Shown here in pieces: positions 1 through 10,757 of a stretch of DNA of 64,000 nucleotides. Location: positions 1 through 64,000 of the forward strand of contig CAVTJN010000007.1 of NCBI GenBank assembly GCA_963735055.1, written 5' to 3'. The position numbers and the translations under genes are program-made. Numbering within the stretch: the stretch's first letter is position 1; every line of letters starts with the position of its first letter. The notes under the pieces are model-generated. The model saw only the letters and a program-made list of their open reading frames with translations, had not been told where the DNA came from and did not search any database. The stretch comes from JBBITI01 sp963735055. GTDB taxonomy: Bacteria > Chloroflexota > Dehalococcoidia > Dehalococcoidales > UBA2162.

Positions 1-2354
1 TAGGTCCGCTCTCCGGGCTTGACCGCCAGGCCGTTGGGCCCGGCCACCGTGATGATATACGGTGCGCTGGGCGCCGTCCCACAGCCAGGCGGCCTGGGCT
101 TTGGCAATCCCCGCGAAGGCCCGGCTGAAGTCTTCGTAATCCTGCAGCGAGACCAACCGGTCGAGGGTCAGGGTGGTCATCGGCGCGTTGCGCCGGGCCT
201 GCTCGCGCGGCTTCGGGGTTGTCCCCGCCTGTGGCGGGTAGCGGGTTGCGTGACCGCCTTTCGAGCCCCAGCGGGCGGCTTTGCAGCATGCTGATCTGCC
301 CGGCGGCCACGTTGCCCGCTTGCCCGCTGCCGATGCGGTAGATCGCCACGATATTCTCACTGCCGCTGGGCGGGCGCGCGCCGCTGCTTCCATCTCCAAA
401 CCGGATGCTGGTCTTGCCGTCGTCGTCCTGGCGGACGGTATATACCTGGGACGTCGACTTCCTGCTCATACAGCGCGGGGCTTTGCTCCCAAAGCAGGTC
501 GTTGACCCGCAGCTGCAAGGTGCTGGCGGCACCCGGGGGGTGTCGGCTGCCACATAGGTCAGGGGAGACTGCTTGAGGGTGAAGCGCTGCCAGGGCCGGC
601 CCGCATCTCCGCTGCCGAGGATTTCGCGCCGTGTCTCGCCGTGTGTGGCAGCGCCAGGTTGCCCTGGATCGTCACCGTGCTCCGGTCGTACGAATGGCTC
701 AGGGCGCGCTGCAGTTCGATGCGCGTGTGCACCTCGTCGCTTGCCAGCTGCGCAGCGTTCCACCTGCACCACCTCGCTGACCGCTGTGTCGCCGGCAGCC
801 GGCTGGCATCAGGCTGACCTGACCCGCGGCTCACGTCCACGCTGCCCTCGAAGCCGGCCTTATCCTGAAGTGTCAGGCGGGTCAGCCCGTTTGGGAGCTG
901 TATCGGGGATTGCAGCATCACCAGGCTTTCCTCGGTAGGGATGATTTTAATCGCTCCCATTGGCTGCCTGCAGGCTGATCGTGCTTGCCAGCACCCGTAC
1001 GCGCATGCGCCGCCCGGTCACTCCCAGTGCGCCGGTTGCGGGGAAAATTCGCCACCACCCGCTCGAGGATCAGCTTCTCCGCCTTCCAGCGGGCACCAGC
1101 GCGCCGCTTTCCAGGGTCAGCCTCCCGCTGGGCGCTGCCGCGGGTATCTCCACCAGCGGGCTTTCCACGACCTGCAGTTCCTCGCTCTGCGCGAAAAGCA
1201 GTGCCGTGCGCCGCTCTTTAAAAAGCTGTCGAAATGTCTCCAGGTCCAGCTTCACCCGGGTGACCTTGCTCGCCAGCCCGAAATTCGCCTCGGCGCTCTC
1301 GGTCACGCTCTGCACCTGGCGCCAATTCGCGGTGATCCGGGCTGGACAGCACCGCCCAACTGCCCGGAACGATCGCCGGGTAAAGTTGCGTCCAGGTCGA
1401 GTACATTCTGGCCGGTATCCAGGTCAAAATCCGGCCATTCGTTCGATTTGAACTTTACTTTGCGAAACCGGCCAGGATGTGGAATAAACCGGTCTTGAAT
1501 ATCGTCAGGTAGCAGCCGCCAGTCGGGGGCATTGTGGCCAAACAGCGCGGCGCGAGTGCGGAAGGCAAAAATGTGTGTTCTGTTGGCTGCCGGGTTAGCG
1601 CCAAAAGGCGGCAGTTCCCAGTCCAGCGCCTTATCGAAGCGCACCTGGGTCACCTGCTTGCTCGCGTCCACCAGCAGGGCTTCGATCCGGCGTATATTCC
1701 ACTGTGTGCTGGTCCAGGTTCTTCAACCGTTCGTCGCTCACGATCAGAAGGAAATCGCCTTGTTTGAGGTTGGTTGCCGTGCCGCTTCAGGTTCACGCTG
1801 TCTGTGGTAAAGGTCGGGCGGAAGGGCAGGCCGGTCTGCGGCTTGAGCAGGTTCCATTCCACGCGCGCCTCAATCGCCTCGATCGTCTCGAAGGTCTGCG
1901 GCAGTTCTCCCGGCGCGGGCACGCTTTGCGCGCGCACGCCCGCGGTCAGGCTGACCAGCGGGAGGGAGCCGGGCGCGCTTTCCAATTCGAAGGCCAGGTA
2001 GGTGCTGGCGGCCACGCCCGGACGCAGTTCGTAGCCGATGGAGCGCGCCAGTTCGAGCAGCGAGAGGCGTTCCGTGGCGGTGCGCAGGTAGCCTTCATTG
2101 GCGATGCGTTCCTGGTAAAAGGTCAGCACGTCCATCACCGTCGCGGCCGCGTCCAGCAGTGCGATGCCAAAATCATCGTCGACGCGCGTGGTCAGCCCCT
2201 GCAGCGCGGGTTTGCGCGCCAGCGCGGCTTTCATCGCCGCCTTGAAGCTGCCGTGTGTCCCCGCGCGGTAGGCCAGCGCGCTCTGGCCGGGCGGGTTGGC
2301 ATGCGCTCTCGGGCGTCACGGGCGTGCCGATCTTCGCAGCAGTATTTCGCTCAT
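1..2354 (-). CDS. eCIS gp6/J-like baseplate protein 2 (partial, frame-interrupted)
   Basis: Baseplate wedge component of a contractile injection system, cut by the left edge of the window. The ATG at 2354 has a strong AAAGGAGG site 4 nt upstream and its ATGA overlaps the stop of the preceding baseplate gene. The N-terminal part shows the family segment around VDDDFGIALLDAAATVMDVL and FYQERIANEGYLRTA. The part near the left edge shows DDDGKTSIRFGDG, IYRIGSGQAGNV and LTLDRLVSLQDYEDFSRAFA, all typical of the putative baseplate assembly protein family found in eCIS loci. Frame changes occur near 1660, 1310, 1070 and several times below 1000. Each resumes recognisable sequence in another frame, so I treat the whole stretch as one gene. 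The true C-terminus is not visible. Confidence 0.8.
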
Positions 2355-4889
2355 AGCCCTCCTTTCAGGGTCAGGCTCGAGCTGCCCATTTTCCGGGAAG
2401 TTCGGGTCGTTATCCAGCCGGGCGATTTCCAACGCGCCAATGCGTGATCACGCCGTTTTGCAGTTCCTGGTTGGCGCGTTTTGCCCCAGCGTTGGAAGCG
2501 CAGTGCCTCAAGCCGTATCGACCCCCGCCACGCTCAGGGCCGGCGCTGATCACCTGGCTGAGATACACCGGCTGGCCAAAGGTGAAGTTATCCGGGTGGA
2601 AGAACCCGCGCCGGCCGCCCGGGCAGGTCGCGGCTGCCCAGGCGTTCCAGCAGCCCGCGGCGCACGTCCGCCTGGAAGTAGCCCGCCTTGACGCACACCG
2701 CCAGCGCCACCTCCAGGGGGACGATATTCCGGGCCGTTGATCTCCAGGTCGTGCCCGGCCAGGCGGAAGGGCTCGAGAAAATCGAGCAGTTCGTGCTTTG
2801 AAATCGCATCGTCCACCTGCCGTCGCCGCCGCTGCGGTCGATGGTCACGAAGACGGTGTGCCAGGAGCCCGTCCAGCGCAGGCTGGCCTGCGCGCGCTGC
2901 ACCTGGGGGTGGCGTCCGGCGATGCTGGCATAATCCTCGGGTGTCACCGCGCGCTCCTGCCTGCGGAAGGCCTGCGGCGCGTACAGCCGCACCTCCTGCA
3001 TGCTTTCGGGGTCCATGCCCGCCCTGCGCGGGCAGCGGGTTGCGCAGCTTGCGGACCCCTGGCACGCTGGTAGACACTTGCAGGATGGTTTCTCGTCCCA
3101 CGTTCCCCGCGCTGCCGTTCCCGATGCGGTAGGTGGCCGACAGCGCGCTCGAACTCCGGCGGTCTGCGCCCAAAAATGCCGTCCCCGAAGCGCAGGCGGG
3201 CCTCGCCGTCGGTCTCCACCTCCACCACAAATCCGCGCGCGAAGCGGTCGCTGCTCAGCAGGTCGCGCTGCGGCAGCCAGCGCACCCCGGGAGCCCCGTT
3301 TTCCTCAAGATAGATCGCCGGCAGCGCGTCGCCTGGCTGCCAGGCAAAGGCCGCCGGAGGCGGGTGCGGCCGTGTCCAGCGCCGCCAACTGTCCGTCTGC
3401 CGGCGCGGACGCGACCCTGTTGGGTCAGCGGGCTCGTGCGCCAGTCCCGGGCCGTTGGCGATCGCCAAATTCAGGCGGAGCCAGGCGCTCGGCGCTTTCA
3501 CCCAGCGCGGCCAGCGGCATGCTGCGCCCGTGGTCCGCCAGCGCCACGTTGCCGCGCGCCAGGGTCAGGTCTGCCACGGGCTGCCCATCGATCTCGGCGG
3601 CCAGGCACAGGTCGAAAGGCAGTTCGTCCGCCGGGCTCCATTCGATTTCGACCAGCGCCTGCCCGGTCAGCGGGTCGCTGCGCAGTGCGCCAGGGTTGCG
3701 CACCGGAGCGCCGCCCCCGCTCGTGTCCAGGCTGGCCTCGGGTCCACCCGCGTCAGGCGCACCGCGTGGCGGTGAGCCGGGTTGGCATCCGCGGCCTGAC
3801 CGCTGCCCGCGCCCAGGACCTCCTCCAGGATCAGCACATCACCGGCGCGCAGCAGCAGCCGGTTGGCGGAATCGTCTTTCAGCCAGGCGTCGCGTCGCGC
3901 CCGCCGGCAGGCAGGCAGTCGTCTCGCCCCAGGTGTAGAAGCGCAGCGCGTTGTGCGCGCTGTACAGCATCAGGTCGTGCAGGCTCTCGAAGGGCTGCGC
4001 GCCGCTTTCCAGCGCCGCGCCCAGGTTCTCGGCGGCGATCACCCCGGATGCGGCCCGTTAGCCCCGGCCAGCAGCAGTGTTCCGGGATGATCTTCGCCCG
4101 GCCCTGGCAGGATTTTGCCGTCCGCGGCAGGGTCCACTTCGAAGACCACCCAGGCGCGCGCGTTGCAGCCGTCGTGCATGTCGTAGTCCAGCAGGCGCGC
4201 GTGCCGGCGCAGCGAGATGCGCTGGCGGGCCGTGCCCAGGTAGGCCTCGGTGGCCACCGCGTCCTGGTAATAGCTGAGTTGGTCGCCCGCGTAGGCCACC
4301 AGTTCGACCAGCGCGCTGCCCAGGTCTGCCGGGCTGCGTTCGTCCTGCCCGGGGGCCAGCACGCTCAACCGGTCGAGCATCAGCCGGCGGAAGGCAGGCG
4401 TAATCCTTGGCCAGGTAGTCGATGCGCGGTGAGGGCATCGGCGCGTCGGGCGGCGGCGGCGGGTTCTTCGCAGTCGAAACCGGCTGGGCAGTCCACCTTG
4501 AACGAGAAATCCACCTGCGAGAGCAGCGGGTCGAAGCCCGCCGGAGGCTCGTTGGATCCGGCTTCGGCCACGATCCGCAGCGTGTAGGTGGAAAAATCTC
4601 CCGTCTGGTCCACTTTCACGCTCAGCACTTTCCCGCTGGCGTGCAGTTCGCTGGCCTGAATCCCCTGCACGCGCACCCCGCCGTCGATTTGCAGGTTGCC
4701 CAGCCCGAAATGGCTCGGGTTGCCGCTCCCGTCTGCGGGGATATCCTCGAAGAAGGTCACCAGCAGGGTGCGCTGGTCGGCGCTCACCTCCAGAAAGTCG
4801 ATGGCCGGGCGGCACCGGCAGGCCCTGCTCGATGCGGTTGCGCAGCAGCGCGCGCCGTCCCTGGTGCGTAGCAGGCATAGATCGCTCAT
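2351..4889 (-). CDS. eCIS gp6/J-like baseplate protein 1 (frame-interrupted)
   Basis: Large baseplate wedge protein, about 845 residues if frames are joined. It starts at the ATG directly following the gp25 stop codon and ends in LTLKGGL with a TGA overlapping the next ATG. Family landmarks from N to C are IDFLEVSADQRTLLVTFFED, LGSALVELVAYAGDQLSYYQ, VEVETDGEARLRFGDGIFG and TPEDYASIAGRHPQVQRAQA. These match the J-like/gp6 baseplate assembly proteins that occur in pairs in eCIS operons. The reading frame changes at least five times, for example near 4840, 4400, 4050, 3420 and 3080, and coherent family sequence continues each time. It should connect the hub to the sheath-tube complex. Assignment to the family is strong; its exact equivalence to Afp11 or Afp12 is not settled. 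Confidence 0.82.
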
Positions 4890-5249
4890 CTACACCTCCC
4901 GGCTGAATTCCGCCACCTGGCGCCGCTGCGTGCGCCGGATGACATATTGGACCAGCACGTGCAGGCTGGCATCCTCGGCTCTCCACCTGCACCGCTTCCA
5001 CCAGGATGCGGTCGCCCAGCCACTGCTGCAGCGCGCCCTGCACCAGCAATTGGGTGGCCGCGGCCAGCTCCGGGCTGTTGGGCGCGAACGACCATCTGCA
5101 GCAGCCCGGAGCCAAAGGTGGGCCGCATCACCCGCTCGCCGGGCGAGGTGAACAGCACCTGCTCGATCATGTCGCGGATGTGCTTATTCTCCGTCGCTCA
5201 GCGCGGTGCGCCCCAGGCTGTTGCTGTGGAAAGGAAAATCTGCGTTCAT
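4890..5249 (-). CDS. GPW/gp25 family baseplate wedge protein (frame-interrupted)
   Basis: A gp25-like wedge protein of about 120 residues, which couples the baseplate to the first sheath ring. It begins MNADFPFHSNSLGRTA and continues with DMIEQVLFTSPGERVMRPTF, the gp25 signature that includes the conserved E-R-V-M-R-P-x-F-G-S-G stretch. After a one-base insertion near 5090 the frame moves to FAPNSPELAAATQLLVQGAL. After a second near 4977 it continues to the end in VIRRTQRRQVAEFSREV. Removing one base at each place gives an uninterrupted protein of normal gp25 length. Its ATG overlaps the TGA of the upstream PAAR-like gene by one base, and its TAG abuts the ATG of the next baseplate gene. Confidence 0.85.
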
Positions 5250-5579
5250 CAGGTTGCCTGCACGCGGGTTTGGGTTACGATCACGGAGGCCGGTCCCGGC
5301 GCGGGGCTGCCCACGCACAGGCTGGCGCTGGTGTTGAGAACGGCCGGCGCGCCCATCACCTGCACGCGCATGGCCGGAACCAGCCACTGCACGGTCAGGC
5401 AGGGCTGCGGCGTGCCCCCGGGCGTGGTCATCGGGCAGCCCACTACCAGGTGGCTGCCCGCCAACGGTCACCACCGGCTGGCCGCTGACCAGCACGCGCG
5501 TATTGGCCGGGATCTCCTGCACCTGCCCGGCGTGCGGGCAGATTGCGGTGGCGTTGACATGGTACAGCATTCCAGGCAT
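5249..5579 (-). CDS. PAAR-like spike tip protein (frame-interrupted)
   Basis: Small protein of about 110 residues expected to cap the spike. It starts MPGMLYHVNATAICPHAGQV with an AGGAGG site 8 nt upstream. After a frame change near 5450 it continues as VVGCPMTTPGGTPQPCLTVQ and ends TQTRVQAT. The pattern of repeated cysteines and histidines with GQPVVTVGG and GCPMTTPGGTPQPC resembles the PAAR-like/DUF4280-type tips found next to gpV and gp25 in eCIS loci. Its position between spike and gp25 supports the call. The cysteines C14, then the two in GCPMTTPGGTPQPC, may bind a metal at the tip, which is inference from the family. Confidence 0.72.
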
Positions 5580-5594
5580 ACCTGCGGCCTCCTG

Positions 5595-6113
5595 TCAGGT
5601 GATCGTCAGTGCGCCGGTGTTGATATTCACCACCGGCCCGTTCATCGTGATCATGGCGCCCTTGCCGTTCTGGATGGTGATGCCGGTCTGGTTGATCAGG
5701 ATCGATGCGCCGGTGGCCAATTGGATCATCAACCCGCCCGTCGGCCCGGGCGTATCGCTGATCAGCAACCCGTTCTGCGCCGTGGTCTGAAAGCACAAAG
5801 CCCGACAGCCCGGGCAGGATCGTCTGCGCCAGGGCCGGCACCTCGGCCGCGCTGCCCCAGAAACCGCCGGTCCAGATCGGGATAATCCGGGTCGCCCTGC
5901 TCGAACTCCACCCACACCCCCGCGCCGATCGGCGGCACGGTGTAGAAGCCCATCTGCGGCCCGGCCACCGGCACGCAGGGCATGGCCCAGCTCGACAGCG
6001 CCACCCCGGTCACGTCCGGGACGATCACCTGCACGCGTGCCCATGCGCATCGGGTCGACGTTGTTGACCACGCTGCCGCGAAATTTGCCGTAAAACTTTC
6101 TCAATTCGCTCAT
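5595..6113 (-). CDS. gpV/gp45-like spike protein (frame-interrupted)
   Basis: Baseplate spike of about 170 residues. It begins MSELRKFYGKFRGSVVNNVD, the OB-fold start of phage baseplate assembly protein V and VgrG-type spikes. The middle reads ALSSWAMPCVPVAGPQMGFY and GVWVEFEQGDPDYP in a second frame, a conserved gpV feature. The C-terminus reads MIQLATGASILINQTGITIQ and NGPVVNINTGALTIT in a third frame, a short beta-helix of the kind that trimerises into a needle. Start follows the gpD stop by one base. Two frame changes, near 6030 and 5790, interrupt it. Together with the adjacent gpD-like gene it should form the split VgrG-equivalent hub and spike of this particle. Confidence 0.85.
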   Translation of the reverse strand: MSELRKFYGKFRGSVVNNVDPMRMGTRAGDRPGRDRGGAVELGHALRAGGRAADGLLHRAADRRGGVGGVRAGRPGLSRSGPAVSGAARPRCRPWRRRSCPGCRALCFQTTAQNGLLISDTPGPTGGLMIQLATGASILINQTGITIQNGKGAMITMNGPVVNINTGALTIT

Positions 6114-6114
6114 T

Positions 6115-7241
6115 TCACACGCTCGCTACGGTGGAAACCAGACCATTGCGGGTCAGGGTGAAGCGCTGTTTGTACGAACCGCGCTCGATGCTGTGGGTGA
6201 CACTTTTGACGTAATACAGACCGTCGAAGAGCGTTCCCGCCCCGCGCAGCCCCACCAGCCCGCGCGATTTGAGCACGTGCCCGTAGCGCACCACATCCAG
6301 GCTGCCGCTGGCAGTCACTGCCTCGGAAGCCCGCGAGCGCTGCGCCAGCCCAAACAGCACCGCCTGCACCGGGTTGGCTTTGGCCAGCCCGGTGATCGGC
6401 GTGATTTTCTTGGGGATCGGCGGCATCAGCCCCAGCGGCGGGTTGATCAGCGATACATCCGGGATTGGGATCGGGATCGGCACTTTGGTCAGCGAATTTT
6501 GGATATACACCACCGGCAGTTCGGCCTGGCGGTCGTCGAAAGGTGAAATTGACCGCCTTCCACGTTGGTTTGCACTCCGGCGTTGATATTCAACGCCGGC
6601 TGCGGCACGCCCACCTTCACATCCGGCCCCCAGTACGCCCGGCTGATCCCCGGCACCGGCCCGGGCTCCACATAAAACACGTAGCCGGCCTGCTCGGCCA
6701 GGTCGCGCAGATAGGCCAGGTCGGTGCCGCTGTGGCGCGGGATGCGTTCGAGCGGGTTGGGAAAATCCATCATCACCGTGGGGATCACCATCGGGATGAT
6801 CCCAAACATGGCGTATTTGCGCCAGGATGGCCAGCGCGCGCAGCTCGGGCGTCATCGCTGGGTAGGGCAGCCCCGAGAAGTCGATGAAATTCATCACCCG
6901 GCTCAGGTCCTTCGCCGCTGATCGTCAGCGTCGCTTTACCGTCTCCCGCAGCCTGGGGTGAGCTGGTGATGGGTCATCACCCCGTCCATCAGCACCTCGG
7001 TGATCCCGTTCAGCGTGGCGGCGATGATCACCCGCACCAGCGGGATGGGCGCTCCGCCCGCCAGCAAGAACAGGGCGGCGATCGGCGAATCGCGGTCGAT
7101 CTTGAATACCAGTTGGAACCCGCTCGCCTGGCCGGCAGCCGAGGTCACCTCGAGGTGGTCGAGGGCATCCAGCACATCCTTGCCGACCGGGATGGGCACC
7201 GCCGGACCGATCATCAGGCTCAGGTTGATCCCGTCAAGCAT
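6115..7241 (-). CDS. gpD-like baseplate hub protein (phage late control D family, frame-interrupted)
   Basis: Hub protein of about 375 residues. The N-terminus reads MLDGINLSLMIGPAVPIPVG, then LDHLEVTSAAGQASGFQLVF. The middle has SGTDLAYLRDLAEQAGYVFY and VEPGPVPGISRAYWGP, and the C-terminus LFDGLYYVKSVTHSIERGSY then KQRFTLTRNGL. These are classic gpD/VgrG N-domain motifs for the trimeric hub on which the spike sits. Its ATG overlaps the end of the LysM gene by 8 nt. Frame changes fall near 6950, 6830 and 6545. The order LysM, gpD, gpV, PAAR, gp25 matches that of known eCIS gene clusters. Confidence 0.85.
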
Positions 7242-7593
7242 CCTGGCTCCCGTCGGCGCCTTCCGCGAGGCTGATCCGCACGGTCTCTCCGGGGCGCTGG
7301 GTGGCCTCGCGCGGGTGCAGCACGTTGTTGGCATCACACAAGCGCCAGGCCAGTTCCGGGTCTCCCAGGTACTGCGCTGCGAGGTTATCCAGCCGGTCGC
7401 CTTCGTTGACGCTGTGCTCCAGCAGGGTGGGCAGCCGGCCGGCCTGCGGCAGGAAGCGCCGGCGCAGGTAGGGCAGTTTCTCGCCGTTGGCCAGTTCCAG
7501 CAGCGCGCGCGGCGTGCCGTGATAGCGGCTGTTGGGCGGGTAGAGGTTGGTGTCGCCCATCATCTGCAGCAGCGCTTCGAGCGGATCGTTCAC
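7234..7593 (-). CDS. LysM-domain CIS protein (intact)
   Basis: One of the very few eCIS genes here with no visible frame break: 119 residues. The GTG start overlaps the upstream stop as GTGA. The C-terminal half reads VNEGDRLDNLAAQYLGDPEL followed by WRLCDANNVLHP, a LysM-like fold that CIS particles use in the inner baseplate (compare the LysM domain of Afp7). The N-terminal half has YPPNSRYHGTPRALLELANG and YLRRRFLP, commonly seen in these short CIS LysM proteins. It should sit between the tube initiator and the hub. The call rests on motif and gene order. Confidence 0.8.
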   Translation of the reverse strand: MNDPLEALLQMMGDTNLYPPNSRYHGTPRALLELANGEKLPYLRRRFLPQAGRLPTLLEHSVNEGDRLDNLAAQYLGDPELAWRLCDANNVLHPREATQRPGETVRISLAEGADGSQDA

Positions 7594-8238
7594 GGGATTC
7601 CTCCAATTCCGAGCATGTTAAAACTGCCGCTTTCCAACTGGCGGGCCAGTTCTTCCTTCTTTTGCTGGTAAACCATGTACAAGCGTGCCGCCTTTGTGCC
7701 CAAAGCCCAGGTCTGATACGCTCAGCACGCGCATTTCCAGGTGGATTTTGGCGCGGATCGGGTTGAGCTGGCTGTCGAAGGCTTCTTCCACCACGCTCAG
7801 GCTGTTCAGACGCACCGGGATGATGCGGTTCTTGCTCCACACGAACAGCACCAGCAGCGACTGCATCGGGATGATGCTCAGCGTCCCGCGCTCAGCCAGG
7901 CGCTGGTTGTCCACCAGTTGGCTGCTGGGCGGGTAGAGGATTTCCTCCAGGGCAGATAAGATCGGCAGCACGGTCAGGTTCGGCTGCCCGATCCGGCCCG
8001 ATCGGGCTGTTCCAGCCGGTCGGTCGCGTCCACCTCGGCCTCCACCTGGATCGTTTCCACCGGGGGCCCCTTGAAGCGCACCGCCGACCCTTCGCCCACC
8101 GTCTGCGGCGAGAGCGAGCGGCTTAGACTTTCGGGGTTGTACTGCAGGATGATGATGCGCCGCACCGCCGAGGTCAGTCGGGTCGATCAGCACCAGGCCG
8201 CCTTTGATCAGCCGCGGTGAAAGGGGTGAATTGGTCAT
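7590..8238 (-). CDS. CIS tube-initiator-like protein (Afp7/CIS_tube N-domain, frame-interrupted)
   Basis: About 215 residues. The start MTNSPLSPRLIKGGLVLIDP follows the previous stop by one base. A frame change leads to RRIIILQYNPESLSRSLSPQ, the LQYNPESL motif of the CIS tube protein family, in which the first domain is a tube-like fold that initiates the inner tube. Another change near 7985 leads to SALEEILYPPSSQLVDNQRL and IIPMQSLLVLFVWSKNRIIP, and a last one to YMVYQQKKEELARQLESGSF. The stop overlaps the GTG of the LysM gene. The call relies on the NPESL region, the F-V-W core and position before the LysM protein. Confidence 0.78.
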
Positions 8239-8239
8239 C

Positions 8240-9885
8240 TTAATTTCCCATCACGTCGTCGCCGGTGATATTCCACACGTTGCCCAGCAGGTTGTTCCCG
8301 TTGGCCGGGTCTTCATTCACCCCGGCCATATCGGCGCCGTTGTCCACAAATTTTTCCTGGTCGCGCGATAGGGTTTCATCCACCAGCTTATGCGATGCCA
8401 TGCCATTGCGCAATCTGTGTCCACCAGTCGGAAATGGTGGCGGCGTAGCTCTGTGTTGCTCCCGGGTTGAATAGTTTGCTTTCGGCTTTGCGCTGCGGAT
8501 CGAGCGCCCGCATCATTTTCTTGTAATTCCCGCGGTGACTGTGGACGGCATGCACATACTCGTGGCTCTGCGTGCCAGTGTGGATGGCCGGCCCCGCCAG
8601 CAGCAGAAAGATCGTGAACGATCCGCGCGGGGTGATGGTAGGAGCGGGAAGCGCATCCGTGGCGCTCAGGCCGAGCGCTGCGCGGATGTGCGCGTCGCCC
8701 GCGGGGGTGATGCTCAAATTGGCGTCTGCGCGCATTGCTGTCCAGCGACCAGTCCGCGTCCACCAACGTGTAGGATTTGCGTCCCTGGCGGTAGGTGATT
8801 GTGAAGTGGTTGATCGCTTTGAAAAACGGTTTCCCACTGCGGTACGCTGAAATCGGCCGTGGAGGGCGTCCCGCTGAAGGTGATGTTGGGCTGGTTGATC
8901 CGCACGCGCGCGCCGCCCGCCGCCGGGTTCGATGAACAGCAGCCCGGGCTGCTGGTGAAAAACCATGAAGGCACTCTTCGGGTCGCTCAGATCCGGGTGA
9001 ATCTTCGGCTGGGAGATATAACTGCCCGCCTGCAGCGATTGGGCGAAAGTGAAGCCTTTGTTTGGCCCGCCCGCGACCGCCTGCGCGGTGACCTGCGGCA
9101 GGGTGGAGCCGGCAACGGTGTGCACGCCCAACTGCGGAAAGCGCTGGGGTGGGCTGGGCTGCCCGGTGTACGGGACTTCCGCGTTTTCGGTGACGCTGGA
9201 TTCCCACGGGGCGCCGCTGCGGTCATTCACCGTGATATTCTCGGTCAAACTGGTTTCCGTACCGCGCGTGGTCCCTGGTCGATCCGGTAGGTCAGCTCGA
9301 GGGTCCCGGAAATCACCATCGTCCCTGCCCAAGCTAGGTATTGAAGTTGGCGTCGCTGGTCGGGCGTGTTACGTTGATGGTCCCGGCGCTATAGCGCCAG
9401 CGCCTCACCACCAGGGTCGAACCCGCCGGGGGCGTGAAATTAATGGTCGCCGTCAGCGTATCGCCGCGGGTCAGGGTGCCGCCCGGCGCCAGCGTCAGGG
9501 CTGGGTGCCGTGACTGCGGGGGGAGCCGCCTGTGTGGTTTCTCGGTTTCTGGTACTTCTGTCCGCCTGTCACGTGTGGGAAGGACCTCGTCACGGGTTGG
9601 CTCCGTCGACTCTCCCGCCGTCTGCGGGGTGCCTTCCGGGATAGCGTCCACCACCTGGGGGTTGACCGGTTCCAGGGCTGGTGGCGGCGTCCGGGCTGGT
9701 TTCTCCGGCTGAATGCCCCTGGAAACCTTCGAGCGGCAGGATGCTCACCCGCGCCAGGCTGTGCGCCAGGGAGGGCTGCCTCGCGTGCGAAGGAACCCGC
9801 GGCCGGCCACCTGGCCGGGTACTCCTCGTCGGCCAATGCGGTTTCCCTCACAGGTTCAGGCGTCAGGCGTGTCTGTCGTTTTCAT
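8240..9885 (-). CDS. putative eCIS cargo with HEYVH metalloprotease motif (frame-interrupted)
   Basis: About 545 residues. I do not recognise the full-length family. The N-terminal third is Pro/Arg/Gly-rich. Next comes a beta-rich, Ig-like region with GDTLTATINFTPPAGSTLVV and ISGTLELTYRID. A central part has INQPNITFSGTPSTADFSVP and FKAINHFTITYRQGRKSYTL. Near the C-terminus is SHEYVHAVHSHRGNYKKMM, with codons for H-E-Y-V-H at 8550-8564. That is a HExxH zinc-protease signature, followed by AHKLVDETLS-type helical sequence. The putative third ligand is not identified. It lies in the middle of the eCIS operon between the C1 protease and tube-initiator genes, where no structural component is expected, which suggests a loaded effector. 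The ATG at 9885 needs one A removed from an AAAA run just after it. At least four frame changes are present. Confidence 0.55.
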
Positions 9886-9898
9886 TCGCGTGTCAGGC

Positions 9899-10757
9899 TT
9901 ACTGGAAAATCTTCGAAGAGACATAAGCCGCGTCTACCATCGACCAGATATCCACCGCCAATCCAGCCTCGATATAGGCATACGGCAGCCAGCCATAGCC
10001 TTTTTCACCCCAATCCGCGCCCCAGGAATTGCGGATCAGCAGCGCGCCTTTATAATTGCCGATCTTCCGTTGGTCATCAAACCTGACCGCCAGCACGGCA
10101 TGCCCGCCCATCAGGCTGTCGCCTTCAATTGGGAAGGGGATGTTCGCCCTGTGCCGTCCCCGGCTGGTGGAATCGAGGTGTACACCGAAAAGCCGAACAT
10201 GCTCGGCAGGCCGGCCATCAGGTAGCGCTTGACCAGGGTCAGCACGCGGCTGGCTTGGAGCCGGGCGGGTCGAGTCGGAAATATTTGATGGCTTTGTAGT
10301 TTTGCGCAAACGCGTAGCAAAACGGCGGCGGTTCTTTTTCAAAGTCCGCGATGCGGTAGGGATAGTAGCGTTCGGGCGGGATGCCAAACAATACCAGGGC
10401 GCGCATCGTGCTGCGCAGGTATGCGCCCGAGTCACCGGTCCATTCGAGCAGGTTGCGGGTCACCTTATATAGGAAAAGTCGCGAGGCGTCCAGATATTCA
10501 TTCTTGGTGCGCAGTTGAAAGTATTCCACCATTCCGATCGCCGCGTGGGCTGTGCAGCTCCCCAGGCTGCCCTGATCTTCCACCGGGGTGCACCATTGGC
10601 GCAGGTCAACTTTCCCAAAGGCGCGCGCGTTCATTGCCTTGTCGAGCGGTGCGGAATGCTCAAGGATATCTTTGATTTTTTCGTTTTCCGGAGTGTAATC
10701 GCGGACGTCTGGCAGGTCGCGCTGCCATCCAAAACCGTATACGTGTGAGTCAATCAT
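9899..10757 (-). CDS. C1 papain-like cysteine protease, putative eCIS cargo (frame-interrupted)
   Basis: About 285 residues of the C1 peptidase family. The N-terminus WQRDLPDVRDYTPEN is the usual bacterial C1 prelude. The oxyanion Gln62 and nucleophile Cys68 lie in VEDQGSLGSCTAHA. The catalytic His is in MGGHAVLAV (codon 10100-10102) and the Asn in IRNSWGADWGEKGYGWLPY (codon 10028-10030). All four active-site residues are thus present, split by frame changes near 10262 and 10160. No signal peptide is seen, so it is cytosolic unless loaded into the particle. Its ATG overlaps the stop of the small upstream gene by 8 nt, tying it into the eCIS operon. It may be an effector or a particle-maturation protease; sequence cannot tell which. 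Confidence 0.8.

Noticed and set aside
3133..4587. 484-codon plus-strand frame in the eCIS region
   Set aside because: It lies opposite the gp6-like baseplate gene, is Arg/Ala/Pro-rich, and is a GC-composition artefact.
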